Source: Rhodocytophaga aerolata (lineage in GTDB: Bacteria > Bacteroidota > Bacteroidia > Cytophagales > 172606-1). Taken from it: 64,000 nt of DNA. Position 1 is the stretch's first letter. Each line of letters starts with the position of its first letter. The notes beneath the pieces are model-generated. The model was given only the letters and a program-made list of their open reading frames with translations, was not told where the DNA came from and did no database searches. Positions 17,494-27,310 of this stretch are shown one piece after another. The translations under genes and the position numbers were made by a program. Location of the stretch: positions 124,001-188,000 of the forward strand of contig NZ_JAUKPO010000003.1 in NCBI RefSeq assembly GCF_030503435.1. The letters run 5' to 3'.

Positions 17494-18318
17494 TTAATCT
17501 TTAATCTTCTTATAAATCTTTTCTTCGTTGTTAGCGACGATGAACTTATTAGCAATTTCACACCATATCAACGACTCCTTTGAACCCACGATCAGATATC
17601 CATATTTGAATAAGCTTTCGTGAAACATCTTGAGAACATTGTTTTGTAGAGCCTGATTAAAATAAATCATTACATTTCTGCACAGAATAAGGTCAAATTT
17701 GGAAAAGGCCATACTAGCTACCAGGTTATGTTCCCTGAAGGATACATGCTCTACCAGAGATTTATCCATAATGGCTTTCCCATTTTCTTCCTTATAATAT
17801 TTTTCCAGAGTGGTGGTTCCTTGAAAACGTAGGTAGTTCTTTTGGTTAAGCTCCATATTCTTCATGGAATACACACCTGACCTTGCTTTTTGAAGAATAT
17901 CTGTATCAATGTCAGTGGCTACTATTTTGGTTTTATCAAGAATACCCATCTCCTTGAGTACAATGGCCATTGAAAAAACCTCTTCACCCGAAGAACACCC
18001 GGCATGCCAGATACTGATGTTGTTGTGGTTCAACATGATATTTGGCAAAATATGGTCCCTCAACTCCCGCCAGAAAGAAGGATCTCTGAACATCTCCGTT
18101 ACATTGACAGTAACTTCTGAAACGAATTCTTTGAAAAATCTTGGCTCCTCGGTAAGCTTTTTAATCAGCACATCTACGGAGGCCAGTTTATACATTTCTA
18201 GTATTCTCTGTATGCGTCTTTTAAAGGAAGACATAGCATAGTTGGAAAAATCATAGTTATATTTTTCCTTAATTACTTCTGTCAACTTTCTTAACTCTGC
18301 TATTTCAATTTCCTGCAT
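17494..18318 (-). CDS. CheR-type protein-glutamate methyltransferase
   Basis: A 274-residue CheR homologue that uses SAM to methylate glutamates on receptor proteins. The N-terminal helical domain contains SSFKRRIQRILE, and the catalytic domain has FRDPSFW, the SAM motif WHAGCSSGEEVFSMAI near residue 105, DLILCRNVMIYF near residue 210 and a GSKESL near the end. The longest frame begins at a TTG at 18387, but the ATG at 18318 opens the conserved fold, so I chose it. It is the first gene of the leftward series. No MCP is present in the window, so its substrate may be one of the neighbouring sensors. Confidence 0.92.
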   Translation of the reverse strand: MQEIEIAELRKLTEVIKEKYNYDFSNYAMSSFKRRIQRILEMYKLASVDVLIKKLTEEPRFFKEFVSEVTVNVTEMFRDPSFWRELRDHILPNIMLNHNNISIWHAGCSSGEEVFSMAIVLKEMGILDKTKIVATDIDTDILQKARSGVYSMKNMELNQKNYLRFQGTTTLEKYYKEENGKAIMDKSLVEHVSFREHNLVASMAFSKFDLILCRNVMIYFNQALQNNVLKMFHESLFKYGYLIVGSKESLIWCEIANKFIVANNEEKIYKKIKD

Positions 18319-18387
18319 AGTCTGTGGATATGATATTTTCCTCTGGAATAGCTCTATTTTAAAAAATTCACAGCTGTTGCCTACCAA

Positions 18388-19064
18388 CTATTGCGCTGCT
18401 CACCGTCTGGCTGTGTTATAGTCTACTTATATAGCTATGCAAGTTAATTCAAAATGGATACACTCAAATTGTGTTATGGTGTTGTGGAGGTATGCTATTG
18501 TAATTTATAGTAGCATTTTGTCATTTTACTACGAAAAATTTGTCAGAACTTTTATTTATCTACCTGGCAGAAAGCCTATAGCTATTTACAATAAAGTATC
18601 GCCCTTTGATGAATGAAAGATAAGCTGCTTGCAAATACTGATTGTAGCTCAAATTCTTCTCTAAATATAAGCAGTTAAAATAGGGAAAATATAGCTTAAA
18701 GAGTGCCTATACAACGTATCTAAAGCAAAGCTGTGTTAAATTTCACATCTATTTATCAGCCTATTGCAGGATAGCCGTTTACTGAGGAAATGCCAAAATG
18801 AGATAAACTTTGTGCAGATGCTTCGCTCTTTGGAAAGTTACTTTTATGAGTAATATAAACTGGCTATTTTATAATTTCTTCTATATCTATCCTCCGTGCG
18901 AGTATTAAGTATACTACGGCTGTTAAGTACAGCAAATCCATTCGCACTGACAGAATGTCACCTAAACAACAATTATTCACCCTTGGCACAACCCTTGATA
19001 AACACCAATAGTACTTATCACGTATGATTAAATAAAGCATTTAGAACTTAAAACTCAATAAATC
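18388..19064. other. Intergenic region between divergent cheR-like and dnaK genes
   Basis: About 680 bases, AT-rich, with no open frame of note. It must hold the promoter of the leftward signalling series and that of dnaK. I found no exact TAnnTTTG element and no CIRCE-like repeat. A sigma-54-like sequence is noted separately at 18984-18998. Confidence 0.5.
18984..18998 (+). promoter_or_regulatory. Sigma-54-like minus-24/minus-12 sequence upstream of dnaK
   Basis: TGGCAC followed five bases later by TTGA. The minus-24 half matches the sigma-54 consensus fully, while the minus-12 half has GA instead of GC. It lies about 70 bases before the dnaK start on the same strand. One mismatch in a critical position makes this a weak call. 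Confidence 0.2.
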
Positions 19065-20984
19065 ATGGGAAAAATTATTGGAATTGACTTGGGTACTACC
19101 AACTCTTGCGTGGCTGTAATGGAAGGAAACGAGCCTGTTGTAATTCCTAACAGCGAGGGTAGAAGGGTGACCCCATCCATTGTTGCATTTTTAGATAATG
19201 GGGAGCGGAAGGTGGGCGATCCTGCCAAGCGTCAGGCAGTGACTAATCCTAGAAATACTATACAATCTATCAAACGCTTTATGGGTAGAAAATACTCTGA
19301 AGTGTCTAATGAACTAAGAAATATAGCTTATACTGTTGAAAAGGGCACCAATGACACGCCCCGTGTAAAGATTGGCGACCGTTTATATACTCCTCAGGAA
19401 ATTTCAGCGATGATTCTTCAGAAGATGAAATCTACTGCTGAAGATTACTTAGGAACTACTGTAACAGAAGCTGTTATTACTGTACCTGCCTACTTTAATG
19501 ATGCTGAACGTCAGGCTACGAAAGAGGCCGGCCAGATTGCAGGTTTAGATGTAAAACGTATCATCAACGAGCCTACAGCCGCTGCTTTAGCGTATGGTAT
19601 GGACAAGAAAGGCAAGGAAATGAAAATTGCCGTATTTGACCTTGGTGGCGGTACATTTGATATTTCTATTTTGGAGTTAGGTGATGGAGTGTTCGAAGTA
19701 AAATCTACCGATGGCGATACTCACTTAGGCGGTGATGACTTTGACCAGAAAATCATCGACTGGCTGGCACAGGAATTCTTGAATGATCATCGCATCGATT
19801 TGCGTAAAGATCCAATGGCTTTGCAACGCTTGAAAGAAGCTGCTGAAAAAGCTAAAATAGAACTTTCAAGTTCTACACAGACAGAGATAAACCTGCCATA
19901 TATTATGCCGGTAGATGGTATTCCTCAACACTTAGTGAAGTCGCTGAGCCGCGCTAAATTTGAGCAATTGTGCGATGATTTGATTAAGCGTACACTCGAA
20001 CCATGCCGCCGGGCAATGAAAAATGCCGGAATGAGCAATTCCGATATAGATGAAGTAATCTTGGTTGGTGGCTCTACCCGTATTCCTAGAATACAGGAAG
20101 AAGTAGAAAAATTCTTCGGTAAGAAACCATCTAAAGGAGTAAACCCAGATGAAGTGGTGGCTGTTGGTGCTGCTATTCAAGGTGGTGTATTAACAGGTGA
20201 GGTAAAAGATGTATTGTTGCTAGATGTAACTCCGCTTTCTTTAGGTATTGAAACTATGGGTGGCGTATTTACTAAACTGATAGAATCGAATACAACTATT
20301 CCTACTAAGAAATCTGAAACTTTCTCCACAGCTTCTGATAATCAGCCGTCTGTAGAAATACATGTACTTCAGGGCGAGCGGGCAATGGCCAGAGACAACC
20401 GTACTATCGGACGTTTCCACCTGGATGGTATTCCACCGGCCCCAAGAGGCGTACCTCAAATTGAAGTAACCTTTGACATTGATGCCAATGGTATATTACA
20501 TGTATCTGCAAAAGATAAAGGTACTGGCAAAGAACAGAAAATCAGAATTGAGGCTTCTTCTGGCTTGACAGATGCTGAAATTGAGAAAATGCGTAATGAA
20601 GCTAAAGCCAACGAGCAGGCAGATAGAGAAGAAAAAGAACGTATTGATAAGTTTAATACAGCCGACTCCTTAATCTTCCAGACAGAAAAACAATTGAAAG
20701 AATATGGAGATAAGCTTTCTGCCGGAAACAAAACTGCGATAGAAAGTGCACTAGCCGACTTAAGAAAAGCTCATGGTGCAAAAGATTTTGCAGGAATTGA
20801 TTCAGCAATGAACACACTGAATACTGCATGGCAAAATGCTTCTCAGGAGATGTATAATGCTGCCGGAGCTGCAGGTGGTCCGACTAATGCCGGCCCTACC
20901 GATGGTGGCGGAACTGCTAACAATACTGGAGGTAAGGATGATGTAACGGATGTAGACTACGAAGAAGTAGAAAACAGAAAATAA
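19065..20984 (+). CDS. dnaK: Molecular chaperone DnaK (Hsp70)
   Basis: This cytoplasmic ATP-dependent chaperone (639 residues) has the normal length. It begins with [17 protein letters not shown], has the phosphate loops [10 protein letters not shown] near residue 195 and [13 protein letters not shown] near residue 340, the linker [14 protein letters not shown] near residue 385, then the substrate-binding beta domain and helical lid. A Gly/Ala/Thr-rich stretch precedes the C-terminal DVDYEEV, the EEVD-like end. dnaJ and grpE are not adjacent. It is a single-gene unit: a long 5' intergenic region and a strong terminator 17 bases after the stop. Confidence 0.99.
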   Translation: MGKIIGIDLGTTNSCVAVMEGNEPVVIPNSEGRRVTPSIVAFLDNGERKVGDPAKRQAVTNPRNTIQSIKRFMGRKYSEVSNELRNIAYTVEKGTNDTPRVKIGDRLYTPQEISAMILQKMKSTAEDYLGTTVTEAVITVPAYFNDAERQATKEAGQIAGLDVKRIINEPTAAALAYGMDKKGKEMKIAVFDLGGGTFDISILELGDGVFEVKSTDGDTHLGGDDFDQKIIDWLAQEFLNDHRIDLRKDPMALQRLKEAAEKAKIELSSSTQTEINLPYIMPVDGIPQHLVKSLSRAKFEQLCDDLIKRTLEPCRRAMKNAGMSNSDIDEVILVGGSTRIPRIQEEVEKFFGKKPSKGVNPDEVVAVGAAIQGGVLTGEVKDVLLLDVTPLSLGIETMGGVFTKLIESNTTIPTKKSETFSTASDNQPSVEIHVLQGERAMARDNRTIGRFHLDGIPPAPRGVPQIEVTFDIDANGILHVSAKDKGTGKEQKIRIEASSGLTDAEIEKMRNEAKANEQADREEKERIDKFNTADSLIFQTEKQLKEYGDKLSAGNKTAIESALADLRKAHGAKDFAGIDSAMNTLNTAWQNASQEMYNAAGAAGGPTNAGPTDGGGTANNTGGKDDVTDVDYEEVENRK

Positions 20985-21000
20985 TTTTCCTCCAATCAAC

Positions 21001-21032
21001 AAAAAACCCGCATAGATTTATGCGGGTTTTTT
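21001..21032 (+). terminator. Rho-independent terminator of dnaK
   Basis: Perfect 14-bp arms (21001-21014, 21019-21032) with a 4-base loop. The stem is GC-rich in the centre and ends in six T. Confidence 0.95.
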
Positions 21033-21095
21033 GTTTCTATATCTGGCCTAGTTGAGTTCAAAGTATATTTACAATCATGTTATTAGTATTAGCAG

Positions 21096-21476
21096 CTATT
21101 TTTTGCTGGTAGCTTTTCTTCGACTTAACTTATAGCATTTTATATCTGCTTCCTTTACTTCACGTATATCAAAAATTACTGTTTCGCTTTTATAATCTAT
21201 ACCTAGTTCATCTAAAATGTGTTTTACTTTTAAATAGTAGTAAGCACCGGCTTTGTTTGTTACAAATGTATCAGCATCTGCTTCTTTTGCCACAATCAGG
21301 TATAAATTACTATCCTTTTCATCTTCGTCATTAACTGCCAGTTTAAAATATTTGTTCTTCTCTAAGCCCAGCACTTTTATAGCACCTGTTGAGAAACCCA
21401 TTTTTCCTGTTTTGTGTACAGTAGCCTTAACAACGCCTACATTATCCTTGGGTGTGAGGAACTTAAATTTTATCAT
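21096..21476 (-). CDS. Small basic cytoplasmic protein, unknown function
   Basis: A 126-residue protein with no signal or membrane segment and a Lys/Arg-rich C-terminus. I do not recognise the family. The first 40 residues (KATVHKTGKMGFSTGAIKVLGL) resemble a short DNA-binding or swapped-hairpin beta segment, but this is only an impression. It is monocistronic, convergent with dnaK. A very good promoter lies only 4 bases before the ATG, so the transcript may be leaderless, or translation may begin at Met26. Confidence 0.7.
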   Translation of the reverse strand: MIKFKFLTPKDNVGVVKATVHKTGKMGFSTGAIKVLGLEKNKYFKLAVNDEDEKDSNLYLIVAKEADADTFVTNKAGAYYYLKVKHILDELGIDYKSETVIFDIREVKEADIKCYKLSRRKATSKK

Positions 21477-21480
21477 GAAT

Positions 21481-21509
21481 CAAATATAAAAAATACATAT
21501 AAAGACAAA
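21481..21509 (-). promoter_or_regulatory. Bacteroidota-type promoter directly abutting the start of the 126-residue gene
   Basis: On the minus strand: TTTG (21506-21509), 17 bases, TATATTTG (21481-21488), then ATTC and the ATG at 21474-21476. Both boxes match the Bacteroidota consensus (TTTG, TAnnTTTG) with allowed spacing. The predicted transcript start falls at or beside the A of the ATG. Confidence 0.6.
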
Positions 21510-21662
21510 CAAATTTTCCTACTATATTTTATAAGGAGACTAGTATTGATTTATTTATTCATTTATTGCTAAACTTACTTATCATTTCTGTAGCAAATTC
21601 TGAAATTGCTTTACTTATCAGCTTTTTATAAGTGAGTTAATACATTGAATACGTAGTTACAT

Positions 21663-21709
21663 ACAAAGAAAGAGGCAAGATTCTTTGCGAACCTTGCCTC
21701 TTTCTTTGT
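21663..21709 (-). terminator. Terminator of the oligopeptide-binding protein gene
   Basis: Perfect 17-bp arms (21663-21679, 21693-21709) with a 13-base loop, lying 13 bases past the stop codon of the gene transcribed leftward from 23414. Confidence 0.85.
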
Positions 21710-21722
21710 TAAATTATGTTAT

Positions 21723-23414
21723 TTACTGTACTGCTGCTGTAGTTACAGTAGATTTAAAATCTACTCTTTCTAAACTTAGATTATTCATTGGGTTAGCTTC
21801 TAAGCCTGTTACATTAGGCTGAGCCATCCGAAGCACTTCATCATAATATAAAACTATTACAGGCGCTTCGGTCATTACAATTTGATCCATTAGATTGTAC
21901 ATTTCATATCTATCAAAAGGATCATTATCCACTACCTGGGCTTTTTCAAACAACTCATCAAACTTCTCATTTTTGAAACGGGTTTTGTTTGGACCTGCCG
22001 GAGACATATTCTTGCTATAGAACATTGACAAATAATTTTCTGCATCCGGATAATCGCCTAACCAGGAAGCTCTAAACAAATGCACTCTGCCATTATCTAC
22101 TAGTTCCTGATGCGTAGAGTTATTATTGATATCAATTTTTACGTTAATACCTAAGCTAGACCACTGTTTCTGCAAATATTCGCAAAGCTCATTATGAAGG
22201 TTATTAGAGTTTAAGGTAACTTCTGGGAAACCTTTTCCTTGTGGATACCCTGCTTCTTTCAATAACTGCTGAGCCTTTTCAAGATTGTATGTATATCCTT
22301 TTACTTTTGTGCTATCAAACGACGGAAGTACTACTGGCACCATACCCGATACACCAGGTATACCTAATTTGTTTCTTAAAAAGCCTACTAGTTCTACTTT
22401 ATTAATTGCATAATTCATAGCCTGTCTTACACGTCTATCTAGGAAAGGATGCTTTTTATCTTTATACAAAGAAGGGTCCATCTGAAATCCAAGGTACTCA
22501 GTGTTCAGGTAAGGGACTTTACTAACCTGGTATTTGGCTGCAAATTCTTTTTTCACCGAGCCATCGCGGTTCAACACTAGATCTCTGGAAGCTTCTTCAA
22601 TACCAGAAACAAAATCTAATTTTCCTTGCTCAAATGTTCTGAATGCCTGATTTTTATCTGAGATAAACGATACCTGCACAGCATCCAGATAAGGCAAATT
22701 ATTTCCGGAAGCATCTTTTCGCCAATAGTTGTTATTTCTCAGCAATGTTAAGCTTTCGTTTTCAGTCCATTGTTTGAAAGTAAAAGGACCTGTTCCTACT
22801 GGTTTTGTTCTGAAATCTTTACCATACTTTTCTACGGCTTCTTTAGGAACCACATACGTGTAAGGCATACTTAAAATCTGCAATATTGGAGGAAAAGGCT
22901 TATTCAGATATATTTTAAGCGTATAATCATCCACTGCTTTGAAAGATGTATCAGAAACACTGCCATCCACATTTTTAAGGATTTTGTCATTAAAAATCCA
23001 GGCACCAGTGCTGGAAGTAGCTGGGTCTAGAATTCTTTTAAAGCTATAAACAAAATCTTCTGCTTTTAACTCTCTTCCTTTCCCATCCGGAAATACTTCA
23101 CTGTCATGAAAATGGATGCCTTTCCTGATGTGAAATGTATACGTTTTATTATCTTCTGAAGCGTTCCAGGTATCTACTAAGCAGGGTACCACATTTAGGT
23201 GATGGTCTAACTCAAAAAGTCCATTGTAGATCTGATTCGCCGCCCAGATATTTGCCTGGTTGCGTGCAAAAGCAGGGTCCAGAGAGGTAAGGCCTTCAGC
23301 CTGGTTGTATCTGAATACTTTTTTGGCTTCATTATTCTCTCTTTTATCGCTATCCCCTCCACAGGATGAGAGCAAAGCTACAAGAGCAAATAACACAGTA
23401 AATTGTCTTAACAT
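21723..23414 (-). CDS. Oligopeptide/dipeptide ABC transporter substrate-binding lipoprotein
   Basis: A 563-residue family 5 extracellular solute-binding protein (OppA/DppA type) that delivers peptides to an inner-membrane ABC permease. The N-terminus is a lipoprotein signal (LLSSCGGD, Cys18). Family features include the EGLTSLDPAFARNQANIWAANQ opening region, YTFHIRKGIHFHD near residue 95, the KPVGTGPFTFKQW segment near residue 205 and DRRVRQAMNYAINK near residue 325. No permease or ATPase gene is adjacent, so it works with partners encoded elsewhere. It is a single-gene unit with its own terminator. Confidence 0.93.
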   Translation of the reverse strand: MLRQFTVLFALVALLSSCGGDSDKRENNEAKKVFRYNQAEGLTSLDPAFARNQANIWAANQIYNGLFELDHHLNVVPCLVDTWNASEDNKTYTFHIRKGIHFHDSEVFPDGKGRELKAEDFVYSFKRILDPATSSTGAWIFNDKILKNVDGSVSDTSFKAVDDYTLKIYLNKPFPPILQILSMPYTYVVPKEAVEKYGKDFRTKPVGTGPFTFKQWTENESLTLLRNNNYWRKDASGNNLPYLDAVQVSFISDKNQAFRTFEQGKLDFVSGIEEASRDLVLNRDGSVKKEFAAKYQVSKVPYLNTEYLGFQMDPSLYKDKKHPFLDRRVRQAMNYAINKVELVGFLRNKLGIPGVSGMVPVVLPSFDSTKVKGYTYNLEKAQQLLKEAGYPQGKGFPEVTLNSNNLHNELCEYLQKQWSSLGINVKIDINNNSTHQELVDNGRVHLFRASWLGDYPDAENYLSMFYSKNMSPAGPNKTRFKNEKFDELFEKAQVVDNDPFDRYEMYNLMDQIVMTEAPVIVLYYDEVLRMAQPNVTGLEANPMNNLSLERVDFKSTVTTAAVQ

Positions 23415-24058
23415 AATTTTCTACAATTTTTTCAATTAAACATTTATCTTTGCAATCAAAATTTGAGTTTAAATATTGACGAATTTTCAGAACAAAAAAA
23501 ACAATTGATTAGCAATTACATACATCTTATAATCTGTTTCTCTATCCTCTATTAGAGGAAATACATACGATTACTTTGAAACATCTGCCTTCTGCAAATA
23601 CTATCTTACATAAGAGTAACATATTGAATTCAGACAGTTAAGACTGATAATGCTGGTTGTAATTGTAGCTTTTGAAAAATTTTAAATTATTTTGTGAATG
23701 GCTAGAGTTGCTATGCAAAATAGCAGTTTATAGAAGAATAGCAACTGAGGGCAAATAAAAATCTGCAAACAAGGGGTTTATTGGACAGTGGCAGATGATA
23801 TTTACAGAATGAGTAAGAGAAACCCAGTTAAAAACTGTAATTTTGAATAAACCTGCTATACTCTTTTAAATTGATTGACGCAGATTCTCTTAAAAGATGT
23901 AATTTTAAAATAGTTTAATCATATCCTTACATAGGACTCAGCTTATAAACAACAAATAAATAGTAATTCACTTGTAAAACTATAGCCATTCCTACAATAT
24001 ACCTTTATGCAGGCAGGGAGTAATAGTGTATAAAAGTGATAGTTTATTTCCGGAAAAT
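23415..24058. other. Intergenic region upstream of parA
   Basis: About 640 bases, very AT-rich, between divergent genes. TATCTTTG at about 23445-23452 on the plus strand matches the minus-7 element but is 600 bases from parA and has no good partner box. I looked for the parS palindrome (GTTTCACGTGAAAC type) and did not find it. Confidence 0.5.
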
Positions 24059-24844
24059 ATGGGTAAAATTATAGCGATTGCCAACCAGAAAGGAGGCGTT
24101 GGTAAAACCACCACCACAATAAATCTGGCCGCAAGTCTGGCAGCTTTGGAATATAAAACACTTATAGTAGATGCAGACCCTCAGGCTAACTCTACCTCAG
24201 GTCTGGGGTTCAATCCGAAAGAGATTGAAAACAGTATCTATGAATGCATGGTAGACGGCGTTCTGGCCCGGGATATCATTATAAAATCGGACATTGATTA
24301 TCTGGACTTGTTACCTTCCCATATTGATCTGGTAGGTGCGGAGGTTGAAATGATCAATCTTAGAAGCCGGGAAGAAAAAATGAGAGAAGCCTTAAAGGAA
24401 ATAAAATCTGACTACGATTTTATTATTATTGATTGTTCTCCTTCCCTGGGTTTAATTACAATTAATAGCCTTACTGCTGCCGATTCCGTTATTATTCCTG
24501 TACAATGTGAATACTTTGCCCTGGAAGGCCTAGGCAAATTGCTGAACACCATTAAGATTATCCAATCCAGGCTGAATACAAAATTAGAAATAGAAGGCAT
24601 TTTGCTTACTATGTATGACTTGAGGGTTAGGCTTTCTAATCAGGTAGTAGATGAAGTAAATGCCCACTTCCAGCAAATGGTATTTAATACAATTATCCCC
24701 AGGAATGTACGCTTAAGTGAATCTCCCAGCTTCGGGGTTCCAGCTATTGCACATGATGCCGATAGCAAAGGGGCTATCAGTTATTTAAATCTGGCCAGGG
24801 AGATTTTGACTAAAAACGGTATGATGGAACCCAACGGAATCTAA
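24059..24844 (+). CDS. parA: Chromosome-partitioning ATPase ParA (Soj)
   Basis: A 261-residue Walker-type ATPase that segregates chromosome origins together with ParB. The deviant Walker A is [11 protein letters not shown] at residues 8-18, followed by [14 protein letters not shown] and IIDCSPSLG. The frame extends upstream to a GTG at 24026, but the ATG at 24059 places the conserved [12 protein letters not shown] at the N-terminus as in other chromosomal ParA proteins. parB follows after 118 bases. No plasmid replication gene is nearby, which fits a chromosomal locus. Confidence 0.96.
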   Translation: MGKIIAIANQKGGVGKTTTTINLAASLAALEYKTLIVDADPQANSTSGLGFNPKEIENSIYECMVDGVLARDIIIKSDIDYLDLLPSHIDLVGAEVEMINLRSREEKMREALKEIKSDYDFIIIDCSPSLGLITINSLTAADSVIIPVQCEYFALEGLGKLLNTIKIIQSRLNTKLEIEGILLTMYDLRVRLSNQVVDEVNAHFQQMVFNTIIPRNVRLSESPSFGVPAIAHDADSKGAISYLNLAREILTKNGMMEPNGI

Positions 24845-24962
24845 AGCTTTTGCTTGTTATACAGTATACTATACGCTTTATTATTGTATCTTTAATATCT
24901 GGCAGAATTTTACGGAACCACCGGAGTTATTTCTGTCCACTCAACTTAGTTTTATAATACAC

Positions 24963-25874
24963 ATGAATAATAATACCAATAATAAGTTACCCAAGAAAAG
25001 AAATGCATTAGGCAGAGGGCTTGGCGCACTTCTTCAGGATTCAGACGTGGTAAACAATGAAAAGCTGGGAGGATTGGAGGCGTTGAATACAATGAGTGAA
25101 ATCGATGTAGAAACAATTGAAGTAAACCCTTTTCAGCCCCGTACATATTTTGATGCTGCGGCTCTTCAGGAGTTAGCGGAATCTATTAGAGTACAAGGCA
25201 TTATACAACCTATTACTGTACGTCAGCTTGATCATAACCACTACCAGCTTATATCTGGCGAACGCCGGTTGCAAGCCTCAAAAATAGCCGGACTCAAAAC
25301 AATTCCTGCCTACGTACGCACTGCCAACGACCAGCAGATGTTAGAAATGGCGTTGATTGAAAACATTCAGCGGGAAAATTTAAATGCTATAGAGATTGCC
25401 TTAAGTTATCAGCGTCTAATATCAGAATGTGACCTTAAGCAAGATGAGCTGGGAGAAAGGGTAGGCAAAAACCGGACAACGGTTAACAATTATATCCGCC
25501 TGTTAAAACTTCCACCAGAAATACAAGTAGCCCTACGGGATAATAGGATTAGTATGGGCCATGCCAGAGCTATTATTAATATTGAAAATGTAGAAACCAA
25601 GCTGGCTATTTTTAATAAAATAATAGATGAAGACCTCTCTGTGAGGAAAGTAGAAGAAATGGTGCGTGAGTTATCCAACAAAACGTCTGCCAGCAAGGAC
25701 AAAAAATCTGCTTACGCATTAAACTATGAGTTCAATCAAATCCAATCTAAGCTCTCTACACATTTTGGCACGAAAGTTAATATAAAAACAAGTGAGAATA
25801 ACAAAGGTGAAATCAAGATTCCCTTTACTTCTGAAGAAGATCTAAACAGAATTCTCGAATTGCTGAATATGTAG
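24963..25874 (+). CDS. parB: Chromosome-partitioning protein ParB (Spo0J)
   Basis: A 303-residue DNA-binding CTPase of the ParB family. It starts with the basic KKRNALGRGLGALL segment that stimulates ParA. The N-terminal ParB/Srx domain has NPFQPRTYFD near residue 55, then LISGERRLQASKIAG near residue 95 with the CTP-binding GERR. A helix-turn-helix follows (LGERVGKNRTTVNNYIRLLKLP, about 155-180), and the C-terminal dimerisation domain ends in LNRILELLNM. The next gene starts 4 bases after its stop, indicating an operon. Confidence 0.97.
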   Translation: MNNNTNNKLPKKRNALGRGLGALLQDSDVVNNEKLGGLEALNTMSEIDVETIEVNPFQPRTYFDAAALQELAESIRVQGIIQPITVRQLDHNHYQLISGERRLQASKIAGLKTIPAYVRTANDQQMLEMALIENIQRENLNAIEIALSYQRLISECDLKQDELGERVGKNRTTVNNYIRLLKLPPEIQVALRDNRISMGHARAIINIENVETKLAIFNKIIDEDLSVRKVEEMVRELSNKTSASKDKKSAYALNYEFNQIQSKLSTHFGTKVNIKTSENNKGEIKIPFTSEEDLNRILELLNM

Positions 25875-25878
25875 TTGC

Positions 25879-26472
25879 ATGATTGTACGTACGCTTCTGT
25901 TTTTTTTGTATTTAGTAAGCTTCTATATACCAAAAGTATATGCCCAAACTGATACGTTAGCTCCACTAAGTACGACCAGTGAAATAACTATACAACCTAA
26001 TAAGCTTTCTCCCAGAAAAGCTACATTAATGTCGGCTGCTTTACCTGGGTTAGGCCAGGCATATACAAAATCCTACTGGAAAATTCCTATCTTATACACT
26101 GGTGCTGGTATTATAGGGTATTTGCTAATAGATAATAATCAGAAATACATACTGTGGCGTGACCGGTACATAAATCAAAGAACAGCTATTGAGAACGGGT
26201 TTGATGAGCCAGTAAAGTATGAGAACGGGGAACCCATTAGCCTTGAAGTTTTGAAGCGGGCAAAAGATACATATCGGCGCTACCGGGACCTAAATGTAAT
26301 TCTGGCTGGCTTACTCTATGTATTAAATATTGCGGATGCTAATGTAACAGCGCATCTCAAAACGTTCGACCTGGGCAAAGATCTCACGATGCGTATACAG
26401 CCAGATTTATTGCCTAGCCCTTATCTGCAGCAGCCGATTGCTGGAATGTCTATCAGATTTAATATAAAATAA
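25879..26472 (+). CDS. DUF5683 membrane protein
   Basis: The product (197 residues) has an N-terminal signal sequence (cleavage near VYAQ, residue 23) and a conserved core beginning ATLMSAALPGLGQAYTKSYWKIPILYTG. A hydrophobic segment lies about 72-82 and another near 145-155. This matches the DUF5683 family, which in Bacteroidota is repeatedly found next to parB. The function is unknown. The ATG is 4 bases after the parB stop, so co-translation is likely, and dapB follows after 62 bases. A link between segregation and the envelope is possible but unproven. Confidence 0.85.
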   Translation: MIVRTLLFFLYLVSFYIPKVYAQTDTLAPLSTTSEITIQPNKLSPRKATLMSAALPGLGQAYTKSYWKIPILYTGAGIIGYLLIDNNQKYILWRDRYINQRTAIENGFDEPVKYENGEPISLEVLKRAKDTYRRYRDLNVILAGLLYVLNIADANVTAHLKTFDLGKDLTMRIQPDLLPSPYLQQPIAGMSIRFNIK

Positions 26473-26534
26473 ATAAAAGAATTACCTTTAGCATACTCAT
26501 ATAGTATCCGGAAAACTAAAAACACTTGCAACAC

Positions 26535-27251
26535 ATGAATATATTATTATTAGGCTATGGAAAAATGGGCAAAGAGATAGAAAAAGTGGCAATAAGCCGT
26601 GGACACCAGATTGCGCATAAAATAGATCTTAATAATGTAGAAGACCTGCATACGATTAACCCAACTGAAATAGATGTAGCTATAGAGTTTAGTGGACCCG
26701 AGGCTGCTGTGGCTAACCTTCTTTTTTGCTTGAATAACAATATACCAGTGGTAAGCGGCTCTACCGGCTGGCTCGACAGAAAATCAGAAATAGATAGTAT
26801 TTGTTTACAAAAAAAAGGCGCTTTCTTTTATGCGTCTAATTATAGCTTGGGAGTAAATGTATTTTTTCATGTAAACCGTGTACTTGCCAAAGTAATGAGC
26901 CGTTATCCTACATACAATGTTGCTATTGAAGAAACACACCATACAGAGAAGAAAGATGCACCAAGCGGTACTGCTCTTACTTTAGCAAAAGATGTGATAG
27001 ATCATATTAAAACCAAAACAAGTTGGGTAAATGCTTCTGCACATGAACTATCTCAGCTATCTATTGTTTCAAAAAGAGAGCCGCAGGTACCTGGCACCCA
27101 CTTAGTTAAATACGACTCCCAAGTGGATAGCATAGAAATAAAACACATTGCCCATAGCCGCGAAGGGTTTGCCTTAGGTGCAGTAGTGGCCGCTGAATGG
27201 TTGCCGCGCAAAGTGGGGGTGTTTGGCATGGAAGACATGATGGAATTCTAA
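26535..27251 (+). CDS. dapB: 4-hydroxy-tetrahydrodipicolinate reductase (DapB)
   Basis: This cytoplasmic NAD(P)H-dependent reductase of the diaminopimelate/lysine pathway supplies precursors for peptidoglycan. The 238-residue product has the nucleotide-binding GYGKMGKEIE at residues 6-15, SGSTGW near residue 75, and the catalytic EETHHTEKKDAPSGTA near residue 135. It is shorter than the E. coli enzyme (273 residues), as is usual for Bacteroidota. A TTG nine bases upstream extends the frame by three residues, but the ATG is the better start. Confidence 0.96.
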   Translation: MNILLLGYGKMGKEIEKVAISRGHQIAHKIDLNNVEDLHTINPTEIDVAIEFSGPEAAVANLLFCLNNNIPVVSGSTGWLDRKSEIDSICLQKKGAFFYASNYSLGVNVFFHVNRVLAKVMSRYPTYNVAIEETHHTEKKDAPSGTALTLAKDVIDHIKTKTSWVNASAHELSQLSIVSKREPQVPGTHLVKYDSQVDSIEIKHIAHSREGFALGAVVAAEWLPRKVGVFGMEDMMEF

Positions 27252-27310
27252 TTTTCAAACTCTATAAATCTAGTCTGTTGACTATATAATAATACATATC
27301 TCTTATTCTA

